Below are positions 35,761 to 50,800 of a stretch of DNA of 64,000 bases, piece by piece. Each line of letters starts with the position of its first letter. Position 1 is the first letter of the stretch. This DNA is from Formicarius rufipectus (lineage: Eukaryota; Chordata; Aves; Passeriformes; Formicariidae): positions 186,001 through 250,000 of the forward strand of contig VXAU01002234.1 in assembly GCA_013399695.1 (NCBI GenBank). The letters run 5' to 3'. A model generated the notes under the pieces. The model searched no databases. It was not told the DNA's origin and saw only the letters and a list, made by a program, of their open reading frames with translations. The position numbers were made by a program, and so were the translations under genes.

Positions 35761-35839
35761 ATGAACCTGGATGCTCTGTTCCAACAAATCCAGTTCACAG
35801 AGAAGCAGGCGAGGGAGAAGAGGCACTTCATCCAGCAAG
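35761..35839 (+). CDS. CCDC172: CCDC172 exon 1 (start codon)
   Basis: It has 26 codons plus one base and ends at a GTGAGC donor. It encodes MNLDALFQQIQFTEKQAREK, then RHFIQQ, the conserved family N terminus. The intron that follows is only 123 bases. Confidence 0.92.
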
Positions 35840-38800
35840 GTGAGCACCGAGGCCACCGTCGGTGCCGGGGTGTCCTGAGGGGACACCAGGTGGGGGCTCC
35901 TCACCAAAGGGTGTCTCTGTGAGAGTCACACGTGTCCTCACAGGGGCTTTGTTGTGTTGCAGCTAAATGTGACATAAACAGGAGCTACGGGAAAATTAAC
36001 CAAGCGAGAGAAGAGCTGAGTGCAGCAAAAACTGACCTGGAAACTAAGGTATGTTTGTGCTGTAGGTAATAATGGAAACACATTGTGTTTACAAATATAG
36101 GACCTACTCCTTCAGGAATTCATAAGCACTTTCAAGGAATGGGCCTCACCACCCTGCAGAGTAACATAGTGCTGACAGAACTTACACCTTCAGTGTCCAA
36201 AAGCCATTCCATTATTTCCCAGTGCCATTCACATTAAAAAAATGTATGGAAACATTCCCTGTGTTTACTTCACAGTACCTGGAATCATACAAGGAAAATC
36301 TTCCCATGAGCCCGGGCTCACAAATAAGGCTTACGAGGCCTAAGGGGTTTTCCAGGGATGCCAAAGACAGAGGCAAGTTTCTGAATCTATTTAGTGATTT
36401 TATTACTCTTCCCATTTTATCAAACTGCAGATGGATTCTCAGGCTAAGCTTCCAGTTTTGCGGAGCTTTTCACCAATAACACCTGTGGCTGCAAATTATT
36501 TGAAAATCTATTTGCTTGTGTCTGAAAATGGGGTTTAAATACCATCCCCGGTGCTCTCTGTGTTGACAGAATGTGCATTCACAACAGGAATGCTTGTGGA
36601 ACCTCCTTTGAAGTCAGAGCTCATGTATCTTATCACTTAAATAAACAGCTTCAAGAACCTTTGGGGGATTGCTTCACCTACCTGTGAAAATAAATGTCGT
36701 GGGGATGATTTTCATCCGTCCAAAAACAGGCTCTTCTGCGTTTTGTAAAGAATTATGTAATATATATAATACATATCAACATTACTGAGAAGGGATCAGA
36801 ATAAAAGAGAACTCATTTACAAATATTTACTTGTTGCAAATTGAGACTATAATCATGCAAGCAGTTATTCTCATGCTCACATTTATGCATGTCACAATCT
36901 CAGAGCCCAAAGATGCTTTAAAATAGTAACTTATTTAACCAACACAGATTATATCTGGATGTTGCTTGTTAGGTGAAGTTCTCTGTAGTCTTACTCATAA
37001 ATTTATTTATGAACATTACAATTTTATGTTTATATTACTAATTTGTTATTGCTCCATTGTGATTTATAACCCAGGTTTATGTGGTAGGTACAGAAGGTCC
37101 CAAGAGTAGAGCCATAACTGCAAACGACTAATGGAAAGAGCTGAAGACCTATTCCTAATTAAATTTTATGTGCTTTACTGACCAGGATTAATAATATTCT
37201 CACTGATGGCCACAAAAATATATTTGACTTGCTTGCTTAGTCTGACATTGACTAATTTATAGATAGAAAATCATACAGGAAACTAGTGGAATAGGAAAAT
37301 GCATTTCAATCAGGCTATATTTAGGTTTACAGATTATATAGTTATTGACATTATTTAAAGTAATTTATTTTTCAATAAAGGAATTAGGTTTACATATGTC
37401 TACAATAGTTCATGCAATTAAAATAATATTAAATAATGCTGTTCAGCTAATGCTGTTCAATTTATCCCACACCAAATATCTGCAGTTCTTTATAATCATA
37501 CATGTCCAACCACATGTGTGCACAGCAGCTGATGCCTGACCAAACAGATGAGACTGAGTTAAAAAGTTTTTTGACATCTATTTCACAGACACTGCCTGTG
37601 GTCAATCAGAGTCCTAGGAAATGCAATTTTCCCCCTCTGTTCTGTAAAATCAGGTAGCATGTAATTAGAACCTGAATTATAGCATTTTAGTGTTTGTAGC
37701 TCAGTGATTTCTTTTAAAAAATTGGTTGCAAATGCATAGATTAAATTGGCATCTTACAGATGGAGAAACTACACTGCACTGTAACTGTTCAGTAATACTA
37801 ATACTAATACAAGACCATCTACTCTCTTTGAATTAATATGTACAATAAATTCACCTGAGGCAAACACTCCTGGACACTTGACATGCTGGACATATCAGGG
37901 ATGAGGAAGAAATCTGGTCCTTTCCAACTCTCACGTTCTAATCTTAGGGCACTTCATTCCACTATCTTCCTATTTTGATCAGATGCACTTCTGTACCCTC
38001 TTTAAAATCATCTACATTATTTAGGTCTAAAATATTTTCACTTTTACCACTGTAATACCACTCTTATTTGGTCTTTTCTGCTTCTACACAAACAAACATC
38101 AAGTATCAGCCTGACTATTCAATTTGATTATTGATACTCACCCTGTGCCTTTACAATCTGGGGACAATTCTGCTAACTTTACTTTCCCTCCTCATTGCTC
38201 TGAGTATTATAGTCTGACTCATTCTCTTGACTCACTTCAAGAGAACTTCAATGCACTTCATCAAGAGGAATGGTTCTAATCCTTTAACTCTTCAACACTT
38301 AGCTGTTTCCTGTTTATCTGTTCTTATAGTTTATCCCACCATTTATCTTAACTTAGGTTAGACAATGGTATAGTAGGTGTGCTGGAAAATTGAGAAAAAT
38401 TCTTCAGCAAATTTTGAAAATTCAGTGGTTGAACAACATACCCTTCTTTCAGATAAATTAATGGTTAAAATTAATAAAACGCAAAATAAATTCATATGCA
38501 AAATTGAAGTTTGATTGATTTGATTGATATGGTCAAATTGTCCCTAACCAATGAGCTAATTGTCATTACACATCCTTGCCTAAAAATTCCAGAAATTGTG
38601 CCCAGAAAAGATGAGTACATCCCTCCCTCCTTCATATATGCCATTGCAGCATTGCAGAGTTGAAGACATGTACAACCATTCAGTCAAAACTATGATGCTG
38701 GACCCCTGTCCTTCTGATATTATTGTCTGGTTTGGTAGATGATGAGGTTTACACAATTGGATGGAGGACACTTTACTATGTTAGTAAAAGATCTCATGTG

Positions 38801-41800
38801 GCCAATACTTTTCCTGGTTTTAACCTGAAAAAATTTCTTATGATCCAAGCAGACTTTGAAACACCATTTTAGATAGCCACACCACCACTAAATGTGTCTT
38901 CTAAAGAAACAAGGTTTTTAAAAGCTTGGTGGTATACTGGAAGATTATTTGAGTTAAAAAAGAGCTGTTATCCTTTTGCTAGTCCAGCAGCTATGGCAGC
39001 TGTGTTTGAACTGGACCAAGATTCTTGTGTACAATATCAAAGTATATGAAACAGTAAAACAATAACCTTACTTAAGATTTTTTTTTTCTCTTGGAAGGTT
39101 CAGCAGCTGTCTGAAAAGCAGTTCTACTTAGAAATTCTGAAGAAACGTGAAGATAGCTTAGAAAAACAGAAAGCCGAACTTATTAATCAAAAAAGCAGTC
39201 TTCTTAAAGTCTTGGTATGTTCCCAGCTATGGTGTTCAGACAGCTCTTTTGTACTGTACAAGAGCAATCAGCTTTAAAATTTGAAAATATGCAAGAACCA
39301 ATATCAGGACTTTATTTTTTTTTTTNTGTAACAATTTCAATTTAAACCTAAGGTAATGTATGCTGTAGTTTATCTAGAAGGCTGATTTAACATCCCTGAC
39401 TTCATTTCCTAATGTCTGCTGTTATATGACTCAACTCCAATTCTGATAGATTGTTTCCTCCGTACAAGTAAACGAGGAAAGCCTCACCTTAAATTGGATT
39501 GCCTCATGCACAATAACACATATTGAAAAGGATCAAAGGGAAAACTCAGGGAGGTCCACACCACATTTTAGCAATCCTGACACACCACACAATGTCTTTG
39601 ATGCCAGGCACTCCTAACCACCCCTTCAAAGGCAGCTCCTTACAACAGACAAGTTTTTCTCTCATATGCCTACCTGAATATTGCCTTCCCCTTACTGCAC
39701 TGTGGATCCCTGGATCTGTGAAAAAATGCCAGAGTAGTCTTCTCTGCATGCGTATCAGCACTTGAAATCAGCAGAGCTAAATTTTAAATGTTGAGTCCCA
39801 ATCAGTAGTATTAACCCTAAATTTTTAGGCAGCTAATTAACTAATATTTCTGTAGCACCCAAAGTATTCCCAATATATTGGAATATATTGGGAATATATG
39901 TGTGAAGTTTTTTTTAATTGTAACCAGTCAAGTTTTATATATGGGTTATCATTTCTTTTTTCCTGTGTATAGGGGACATTTCATTTTATTTGACTTAGGA
40001 ATCAATTAAGATTTCTTAAAAGAAATTTGATATGACCTTTCTCCTTTGAATATTTTCTCCTAGAAAGTTGAACAGTAATTTCCTATTAACTATACTTTCT
40101 TGATAGTTATTGAGGGAGTTAAAGTAAGTCTGTGTTCTGCAGAGGAATAAACTACACCTTTATTTAAAATAATGACAATCCAAAAAAAAGAACAGTCATA
40201 CTATACTACTAATTTTAAACAGAACTCTCTACTAATTTCAATAAAATAACTGAAGAAGTGCTGGTGCAAGCCTGAAAGATAATGTAATTTTTTTAATGCT
40301 TTATTATTAAGAATATATCCTTAATTTTTGTATTTTAAAAAAAGATGGTTAAACAAGCAACATAATGGTAGAGCTGTAGACCATTTTCATGTTCTTATAT
40401 GTCAGAAAATCATTTATTTTTACATCTTATTTAATCTTGTTTATTTATTTCATTTTATACTACAAATGTAAGGATAAAAACAACAGTGGGTTTCAGTCTG
40501 CCTAGCCTAACAGAGACTTTCTTTTCTTTTCATCTGAGCATTCAGTATTCCCTTTCTTTTTTTTCAGACAGATGCAAAGAGGAAAATTGTTGAAGAGGAA
40601 GATAACTTTACCAGAGAAGTAACAGAGTTTAACAATGAATATGGACTAACAAGTAATAGAGATCTTCTGATTAAAAAAAAAGTCAAGACTGAAATAAGTG
40701 ATTTAGAGAAAGAGGAAACTATGTTGAAAAATGGTAAGTCTTATATTAAGCTAGTTTATCTTGGATTAATAAAAATCAGTAAAATATAACTGTGCAAACC
40801 AGTAATTTTAATTCCATTTCCTTGCAAAAATGGAATGCAGTGTCTCCCAATGTCTAATGTCAGCCAGCACAGAGGTGCACTGTCATATATAGTGACTGTT
40901 TTGCTTAGAATCATCTATGGCTGAGTTCTGTACAGCTCCTTAGCTTCAAAAGAACTGCACACACAAATGTCTTGTGGTATAACTTGATCTTTAAGACACA
41001 GAGTGGAACTCTCAGGACACAGGGTCAGACTCAAAAGCAGTCCTTCGGCAAGGAAATAGGGGTCATCACGGATCACAGGCTGAACATGAGTCAATGACAT
41101 CAGAATGCCAACACCATACTGAGACATAAACATAATTCTGACCTCTAAGACATGGAAAATAATTTTTCAGTCTATTTGGGGCAGTTAAGCTCTTAGCTGG
41201 AACACTGTTCATCTCATTTTGATGTTAAACTTAAAGAAAATATGTGGACCAGCTGGAGAGAATCCACACGGGACCAGTGAGAGTGATCAGAGTTCTGGGG
41301 CACATGAGAAGAAAGAAAACTAAAGAATTGGGACTATTTAACCTATTAAGGAAAAAACTGATCAATGATGGATATCAGTCTCCAAATCTTTAAAGGATGC
41401 TGTAAAAAAAGGAAATTAATAAATTCTCTGTATCTATAGTGAACTGAATAAAAAGTAAGAAGTGTAAACGACAATAAAGGAGAGTCTGACTGTTTAGAAA
41501 TCTTTCTAAGAACAGTGAAAATCTGAAAGACTCTGCCTTAGGAGGTTCCATTATCAGAGCAATTAGGAGTGTCAACTACCAAGGTCTTTAAAATAAGGTT
41601 AGACAAACATGTCAGAAATGGCAGAAGTGCAGCTGATCCTGCCTTCAGAAGAAGGAATGCAGCAGATGATCCCTCAAAGTCCTTTCCAGTCTCATGATTT
41701 GTCAACCACCAGCACTTTCAATTCCCACTATCTGCTGTAAAGTTACTGAAATAGGATTATTTGTTTGAGTTCGCACTTGGTAGAACCTTCTTTCTTATTT

Positions 41801-44800
41801 TCGTGTGGCTATGATTCTAATCTTCAATGGAAAAAAGTCTGTATTTGGTGGCAAATGCTACCTTTAGCAATTAATTTTTACATATTCAAGCAGATCTGGG
41901 CAGTTAAATGATCAGTAGGACCTGAAAGGTGACTAGCATTCTTCTCTAGGTTCAGTTGCTGTCATGATTCCATCCTTTAATTGCACCTTTTTGAGGTACA
42001 ACTTGTCTGTCTCCATTTGCAACAGTCCTGAACACACTGACAGCACTGAAGTGAAAAGTTTAAGTAACTCTTAACACAGAAATTATGTAAGGACCTCCAG
42101 TTGTTAGAAAAACAGTCACAATTAATTCCAGATGCTGTCAATAGTCAGATTCAAACATCCATAACACTAAACAAATTAAGTGGGGTTTTTTTAAGTCCTG
42201 CTGAGAGGCGTCTGTTCTCCATCTATTCAATGAGTAGTCTTCATTTCTTTATAGTTGAAGCAACTCTAAAGCAAAACATTCTTTTTATGCCCAGACAAAA
42301 AAAAAAAAAAATGTTGAAAATCTTAATAACAGTAACCCCCCTTTTTTAAATAGATTTGAATACATTATATGACACCTAATTTTCTGTGAACTGTGTTTTG
42401 TATGACTGATTTTAGTTTATTTTAGTTTTATATTCAAGATTCTTTTTGACTAGCTGAATATTGGTTGTTAAGAATATTTAAGATTGTATCATGAATGCTA
42501 AAACTGCTATGCATTTTAATTTAAAATGTGGGTTTTTTTCTTAGAAATGGAGTCAATGGAGCATAAAAATGTTCAGTTAAATGCACTCCAGCTGCAGAAG
42601 AATGAGTTAAAGCAGGATTTATTTACTCTCCAAAGCAAACTTAAAGGTGTGCCTGATAATTACTTGTTATGATAATTATTTCTGGCTTGACAAAGGCTTT
42701 TGAAAAATCTTTTCAGTCAAGTTTCTTTTCTGAAGAAAAAATAATCATAATAAGATTTTAATTCAATTTTACAATATGTAATACAAAATTCTTAAACATG
42801 ATTATAACAAATGCTATGGATTCCAGTGTTATTTATTTTATATGTCAGTGATAGTGAGGTCTAGAGATTTGCTGAATCATGAGCCAGAAATATGAAAAAG
42901 AAATTTTTGATTTTGCTTTTTACTGAAATGGAGAATTTGGTGTTTCTAAGTGAACTTAAAATCAACATAAATATTGTTTAAAAACCTGTAATTAAAGAAT
43001 GTCACTAAAACGTTTCACAAGCAACATTGCTTGGACTACTGAAGACAAGTTTGTCCTGAGTGCTAAATCCCTGAGTTGTAAATCAACTATCTTCTCTTTA
43101 CTGATATTGTTGTGTTTGTGTATGAAAGTCTGTGCATAAAAAAGGACATCTGGAAGGAGTGTCACAAAGTCTATAAAATGAAAAACTAAAAAGATACACC
43201 GGGAAACCTGAAAGGTTTTCTGTCAAAGATGATCATAGCAATGAGGATAATTTTGAAATCTGGATTAAAAAAAAATGTTATCTAGAGCACTTAAAAAACT
43301 TTTTAAAAAATATGTTAAGTAACATAATGAGCTCAGAAAAGCAGTAAGTATTGTCATGAATTGTTTGGGAAAAGGAGTGAAACTTTTTAGATTGCAATGT
43401 GCAATTACAATAATAATAAAATAATTCATGTTCTTTATTTAGATACCTTTACCTTTCAATCTGTTTCATGAAGAAATATTAGAAAATATAAATTTAGAAA
43501 ATGTAGAAAGTTTTTGATTATGGATAACTAATATATATTTATAAGGTAATTCTGATTTCATGTTTAGATCTTGAGAAAGTAATCAGGGAGGCTGAAAGAA
43601 TGACAAAAGATTTAGAAGCAGAAAAAGTCCAAGTCACTGAAAAACCTCAGACTGATCCTGAATGTTTAAGGTAAGAGTCTGATATTAACGAGTTCCTAAA
43701 TTTAACTTTAGGTCTGCTACTGTAGACCAGTCCTGGTGGCAAAGACTGTTTTACCTTTCCTGCACAATATTCCTTTGAAATCAGAAGAACCATTCATTCT
43801 TCATTAGAGAACACAAATTCCTGTTTATTACAGCATCTCACTCTCACATGCATACTCAAATGAACTAAAAAATGGAAGAGTTTGCAGCGATGTTGGTCAA
43901 ACTTGGAGGAAGAACAAAAGACTTCTGCTTGGGGGGAACACCAGTGCTTAAGTTCTTGTGAAAGTGGTGGTGGTGCACAAAGTGCTGATGAACTACCCAG
44001 TGCTAAATATGCTTCTGCTGCGCAGAGGCTGATTGCAATGGAGTGGGTTGGCCAGAAACCTCCCTGGCTCAGCTAGGCCCTGTATTGAAGGTACTAAATG
44101 CAGTTTTCTCTATGATCTCTCTCAGTTCTAGTTTGCCTTCCCATTAAGTTAGTTCATAACAAAACCTTGAAGACTTAACCAAGACAGCCTCTCTTAACTG
44201 CCAATATTGCTACTCAGGAACTGAGTAACAATTTCTTGTCATTTTGCTTAAGTGACACATTTAGGTTTTCACTTCACAGAAAATAATGTAATGTTAAAAA
44301 AAAAGAGTAAATTCTCCCAAATGCAGAGAAGCCCCATATCACAGAATTACCGTATTTTTTCCTATTTTATGGTGTTCCAGATAAAAACACCTGTAGATAT
44401 TTAAAAATATTTAATAGGCAATGCAAAGGAACTCCTCCTGGAAAAGCTGGTCCAAAAGACTGTTATAACATAACTTTTGTTACCATCATAGTTTTTTTTT
44501 CCGGTGTATTTCTAAGCATTTGACAAAAATAAATAAATACAGGGTGGGAGTTTTTTCCTGAAAACTTTCAGTGGAAAGTTATAACTTCGCAGGGAACCCT
44601 GAGCAATTTTCTGAAAGATGATTTGGTAGTGGCCTATTTTTTGCTGAATATCAGTTTTTGAAAGAAAATGATATATCAGCCCTATTACTCTCTTCAGCCT
44701 CTTACATGGTGTTGAGACATGGCCAGAATTCCCTCAGCATAAAAATTAATTAGCTCACAATCTTGCATACAGTAGCAAAAAATTTGCATTCAACACATAC

Positions 44801-47800
44801 ATAGAAGACACAGTGTAAATAATAACAACAGCAACAATTCTCTAAGACAGTGTGTTATAATTCACTTGTTTACATTATTCATTCAATCATGATATATTAG
44901 GGTTTGTGATACATGAGGTTGTCAACTTCCTTCTAAATAACATACTTCCCTTGGAGTAGTTTACTGCCATGATGCCACTGAATATCCAAATTGGTCTAAT
45001 TAGTTTTCTGTAACAGGTTTCCTAAGTGTGAGGTACAGAAGTAACAAACATTAGAATACTTCAAATCCCCTGCTCTACCACTGAGATCTGAAGGATCAAT
45101 CAAATCCACCTATGTCTTTCTTTGTAGTGAAGATAACTCAGCTATGCAGAATGATACGTTGATTTGATGGAAAATTGTGGATAAAACAGATTAAATTCTA
45201 TTGCCTGCAAAATCAGCAAGTGTCATTTACAACCAAACCAAGAAGGATGATGAAATTTTCTTATTTCATGAAATGCCTCCTTTTTGGGTCAAGATAAGCT
45301 TCCATTATTTGATAATTGCATGTAGTGGAAAATATAAAATGCTCCTACTGGTACTACTAAGATCCCAAAATGCCAGCATTTCTTGAAGTGTAGTAATATA
45401 TCAAGTACATTTTCTTTACATTGAAATATTTGTTTCATTTCAGATACTGGAAAAAATTCAGGACAGATTTGCTAAATCATAATTTTATCTTGCACTTGCA
45501 TTTGATCAGAAAAACTCAGTGCTACATAGAGAGATAGCCCTGAATAAGTTAACTCAGATGCCAGAAGCAACATAAATATGCTACTGTACTTCCATGTCAG
45601 CACTAATAGATTCTGCTTTTCAGCAGAGCCAGGCAGGCAATCCTCATTTGTCTACCTCTCTATGTCACAGAGCTGTGCTCTTTAGAATCATCCCAAACCC
45701 TTCAGACTCACCCAACTCTATCGATTCTTTTTTTTTTTTTTTTCTTTTTTAACATAGCCCACTCCTCACTTCTTGATTTGGTCCACTGGAGAATGACAGA
45801 GGATTTTAACTATTGCATGCTATAAATAGTGCAGTACATAAATAGTCCTCCAGGAAGTACCTGATCACTTTCTAGTACCTACAAGGATATCAGCAAAGAA
45901 GATGCTCAATGCTGCACATTAGGAGAACAAAAGGCAAAAAGCAGAAGCTGGAACAAGAAGATTTAGAATAAATTTAAGGAAAAACTTCTTTATCATGAGA
46001 AGAAGTGTAAGCAAAGGGAAAGGTTGCCCAAAGAGGTTGCAGAGATTCCATGCTTGAAGGTTCTCCTTGAGATGGACAGATATACTAGTGTGTATCTTAA
46101 CAGGAGTCAATTTTGGCCGTGTTAAAATCAATGTGATTGAACCTGCTGTGTCTGAGAAACAACCCTTTTTAGCCTAACAAGATCAGGCTTTTTCCCCTAC
46201 AAAATTTATTGCAGGAGTAGAATTCTAATTTGTACCGAAAATCATTTTTATTACATTAAAGATGATATTTTGGCACAAGTAAAGTGGATCAAAAACACTT
46301 TTTTTTTTTTCCTATGAAATAAGCACAAAATTTAATTCTTTGTTTACAGAGCTGGGAACCACACCACTCTTTAAATGGTAAAAATATCAATGTTTTTAAT
46401 GCTTCCTTAGAACAAATGTGAGAGACAGTCAGCATCAATAACCAGATATATGTAGCTCCCTGATCACCCTGCAAGTCTGTTACTGTATCACATTCCTAGT
46501 TCCAGCTTAAAAATCAATATCAAAAGTAGCTGGCAAGGCAAGAATCTTCATCACAATTAAGTATATATCTAAAAGTAAATTGTGTTTCAGCTGAACTGTG
46601 TAGCCAGCTAATTCAAATTGCAGCAATTCATCTCAGATCTCAGAAAAATGCCCTCTACCACGTCTGCAGTTTCATACAATTTCTCTCAAATCCATCAAAG
46701 AATTACAAAAGGTCATAGCACATATATAGTTAGGGATAAGACACTGTACCCTCTTACTTGAGGCAGGCACCCTGGAAAATGCAAGTTTCAACACAGAGGT
46801 GCATAATCAGAGAAATATTTAAGAAAAGAAGGTGTTTTTTTTTTTTTGTTTTGTTTTGGTTTTGTTTTTGTTTTTGTGTTTTTTTTTTTCCCCTGAAGAG
46901 ATTTGCAATTAAGATCCAAAGCTGTATTTTGATCATCTGTTCTGCCAATGCCAACCCCAAACACAAAACAGCAGGAAGGAACTTTGGCGTCAGCTCTCTT
47001 GAGTCCCATTTCCCTGGCAGGTAGCAAGTAGCATCACTTGAGTGGAGCAACACAGGAGTCAAGCAGAGACTAAGTGATACCAGTAAATTCCTAACTGTGT
47101 CATTTCACTATTATATTAATTGTAATTACTGTATTAATTATTTATCTTCTTTCACATTTTAATTTTAAATTTATGTGTTGCCTTAAGTAAAGCAGCCTAG
47201 AAATAATTTTAGTTGAAGTTTTTTTAGACTAACAGAACATTTCTAACTCAAACTGATATTTTTCACACTATTTAAAAGGTAGACTAAGGATAAAATGTTT
47301 CTTTGAAACGGAATCTCTCTTCTACTTCAGAAAAGAAGTAGCAGAAAGGAAGTGTATGAAATCTACTTACTTTGTAAATAGTTCAAGGCTTTGTGTACTT
47401 GTCTAAATCTGAAAATATAGTATTGCTTCTTATACTTCATAATGCAGAAAAAGAATCTCCATTGCCAAAATTAGTAAGGAAAAAGTAATCCTTTCCTTCA
47501 TACAAATCATACAGAAAATATATGTATTAGAGCCCAAAAATGCTAACAAATGCTAACAGCAGGCTGCCTAAGGCCATGCATGGTTCTGGTGGGTTAGGGA
47601 AAAAATTCCAATTTTAATTTTACATTAAATTTAATAATCAAGAGATATCAGCCTCTAGACTAATTTTTGTGGTTCAAAATGAGTTTTTCAATGGCAATCT
47701 CCTCATTGATTTTTTGAGCTTTTCTTTTTGATAGCAATGCCTAGTGGAACTATTATAGTTTGAATTATGTTAAAATAGGCTTCCATTATGAGTTGCAGTA

Positions 47801-50800
47801 TGGATTTACAAAGAGCAGATCAAATGTGACCAATGATATCTCTCATTGATAAGACAACCAATTGGTTAGACAAAGAAAATTCAAATGTCATCCTTCTAGA
47901 CATTTAGAAAGTATTTTATGTTAACCTAATTAACCTTGAGAAGACATATTAAAAAAAATTAAGTAAGAAAATGACTAATAATAACAACAGTAATAGGTCT
48001 GGAAATAGACATTTGGGGACTTGAAGAAGGTAACTACAGTCACAGCTCGTCTTGGTTAATGTTTTAAATAGTGGCTTTGGAATAGAAAGTGTTTTAAGAC
48101 TAGTGTAAAATAATGGAAAACCCCTACACCTTGTAGAATTGCAAAAAATGATGAATATAATTATATACAGTGCAAGTTGATCTACTTGTACACAGCAAAG
48201 GGCTTCAATAATGGGTACCTGGCAACAAAGGAGAGGCCTGAGGACACTCTGTAAGAAAAATACAACAATAAACACCAAAACTAAATATAGCTGTGGACAA
48301 GTTAAGAGCGAGAGTTATTTCCAACCAAAAGCAGGAAGGTGCAAAATTAGTGTGTACAAATCTCTCACCTACTTGTCAAAAAGGATGCATTCAATGTGGA
48401 AGATGAGCAGAGTATGGAGAGCCCATAAGGCAGAAGGAAACAAAGACAATTCTAAATCCTTTTTAGCTCTGAGAAAATTATGCATCTGAAGAAAGTGGTA
48501 CTATTATAGAGATACTAATTTCAGCAACAGGGTAGCCAGATTAATATACCCAGATTAAGATTTAATTTTCCCAGTGCAATAGAAAAATCAAGACAATTGA
48601 ACGAGAAGATTCATTGACCCCTATTTGCTTTCCTTGCCTCAATAGGAATCTTGACTCCTAGAAACACATTTCATTTACACATCTCTGATGCTTGCACTTG
48701 TTTTTCTTTCCCGTGGAACTCTTCTTTCAGTTCCTGTGGAATGTAGTTCATATAACTTTGGCTTACTGCCAAAGCAAATCTCGCCCTAATGTGCAGTTTA
48801 ATTCAGTGTACCTTAACATGTTCATGTTTATTCATCTATAATAATATATTCCTCAAAGATATCTTCTGATGTTTTATGTATTTGGGGAATATAAATTTAT
48901 AAAAAGAAACCACCACCCTTTTGAAGACCTCTAACTACTCCTCTAAATAATTGCCTGACAGCATTCACAAAATGCAAGCTTTAATCAGGGAAAATTGCAT
49001 ATTTTACATTTTACATTTCAGCATTTGGTCCAGGACTGCAAAAGCCCAAACTTTCTTATTTTACCTAAGGTAGCTGGATTTCTTTTAATTTAAATTTAAT
49101 TCCCATTGTTTTGTGATCTAGTACCCTCTTCGCTTTCATGTTTAATCTTCTTGCTAGCATTTATTACTACTAGATTAATTCCTTATTTTTTTTTCCCTTT
49201 CTGCTCCATCAAGCACAGACTTTTGTAATTTAAGTGTGTAACTCAAGTACTTTAGTTTGTATTTTGAGATACTAAATTCCATTTAAGACTTGTTTTCTCC
49301 CTCCCTCAATCAACTGGTAATAGTCTGAAATTCATTGACTTCTGCAGCAGTATCAATAGCATTTTCTGTTTAGTAGCATCAGCAAATTGTAAATACCCAT
49401 CAAAATCTGAAACATAGATTTATAATTTAACCCCAGTACTGAACTGAGAGTGAATTACTTCAATATGTTACCTCTGCTTCAACCAGAGACAGTAAACCAA
49501 AGTCTTTGATGCTCTTCTTCAGCCTCAATAGTTTTAAAACATTGAAAAATGTATCTCCTGGTGTTTATGATAAAATCCAGGAAAATCAACACACATAATT
49601 GCAAGTTATATATAACTTCCTATGCAATTTCATTTTGTACCATGAATTCTATGCCCTGTATATCAGTGTCAAGCTGTTCTGTTTTATAATGCAGCATAAT
49701 GTTTTCCCCTCCAATTTATGATTAAAAAATAAAATAGTGGCCATAAACAAGGCAAAGACAAGGAGGAGAATATGAAAAAAAAAATTTACCTATCTCAGCT
49801 AAACATAACTAAGAAACAGTCTGCTCTTTCTGCAACTCCAACAACAGCCGGGTAGGGTGTTTCATCCTCACTTAGGAAAAAAAAGACTGAAAATGCATAT
49901 TAACCCTGCCTTCTACACAAATTATTTCTCTTTTGAGACTTCTTTATATAGGATTGTTCTTGGAATGCAAGTTTTGGATACTGAAGTCTTCATCCAGTAA
50001 TTTGAATCTATGGGTGATTTTCAGAGAAACCTGTTTGACAATAACATTATTTTTTTCATAGTTCAATTTATAATACCAGCATGTATTGATTTCACAATTA
50101 TTTTTCCTATTTGCCTTGTGCATATACAGCTGAAATTCAAGAAGAATGGATTAACCACAAATGCCAATGACATTTAATAGCTGGGCTCATTTCAAAGCTG
50201 CAAAATCGATCATCTTCAGTGGTCTCCTCCTTCTTCATCTCTGTCACTTCTGGCATTCAAGAGTAATGGAAAATGGGCCATTGACAGCAGAGCTCAGCCT
50301 AGGACAAGCTAGCATCCAAAAAAATGCTGATGTTGTTGTCCCACCTGCTTGATTTAAGACTGGTTTTGCTATCAAAATTGTGGCATTTCTGCTCCAGCTG
50401 TTCATTAGAGCCCATGACCTGTGATGCTGTAATTTACTAATGCACTGCTAGTGCAGTGACTTATTGTAAAGACAAATTTTATTCTCACCAAAGAGAACAA
50501 AATGGTAAAAATAAAGGGAAAACAAAGGACAAGGAGGGCTAAGTGCTAATACAATTTTTCAAATTATTCTTCCTAAGAGATCTGCTTTTATCATAGTCAT
50601 AAAGAGGATATAATTGTCGTATTAATCCTTGTTTTGGCAAAAGTTACATCTCTTTCCATTTATAAAGGTGACAGAACACCTGCCTTCCATCTAGACAGTA
50701 TAGTTTCATGAATAATTGGTTTGCACATTCAATCTGATAGTGGAAAGATGAATATGAATACCCTGCTTATCTTAAATGTAAAATGAAAAAAACTAAATCT

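Noticed and set aside
35256..35831. A 191-codon minus-strand frame across the minisatellite
   Set aside because: It is the complement of the tandem repeat (repetitive WDRNP-type residues) and has no independent support.
43882..44076. A 64-codon frame in CCDC172 intron 6
   Set aside because: It has no homology that I recognise and no splice sites, and exons 6 and 7 of CCDC172 already join in frame without it.
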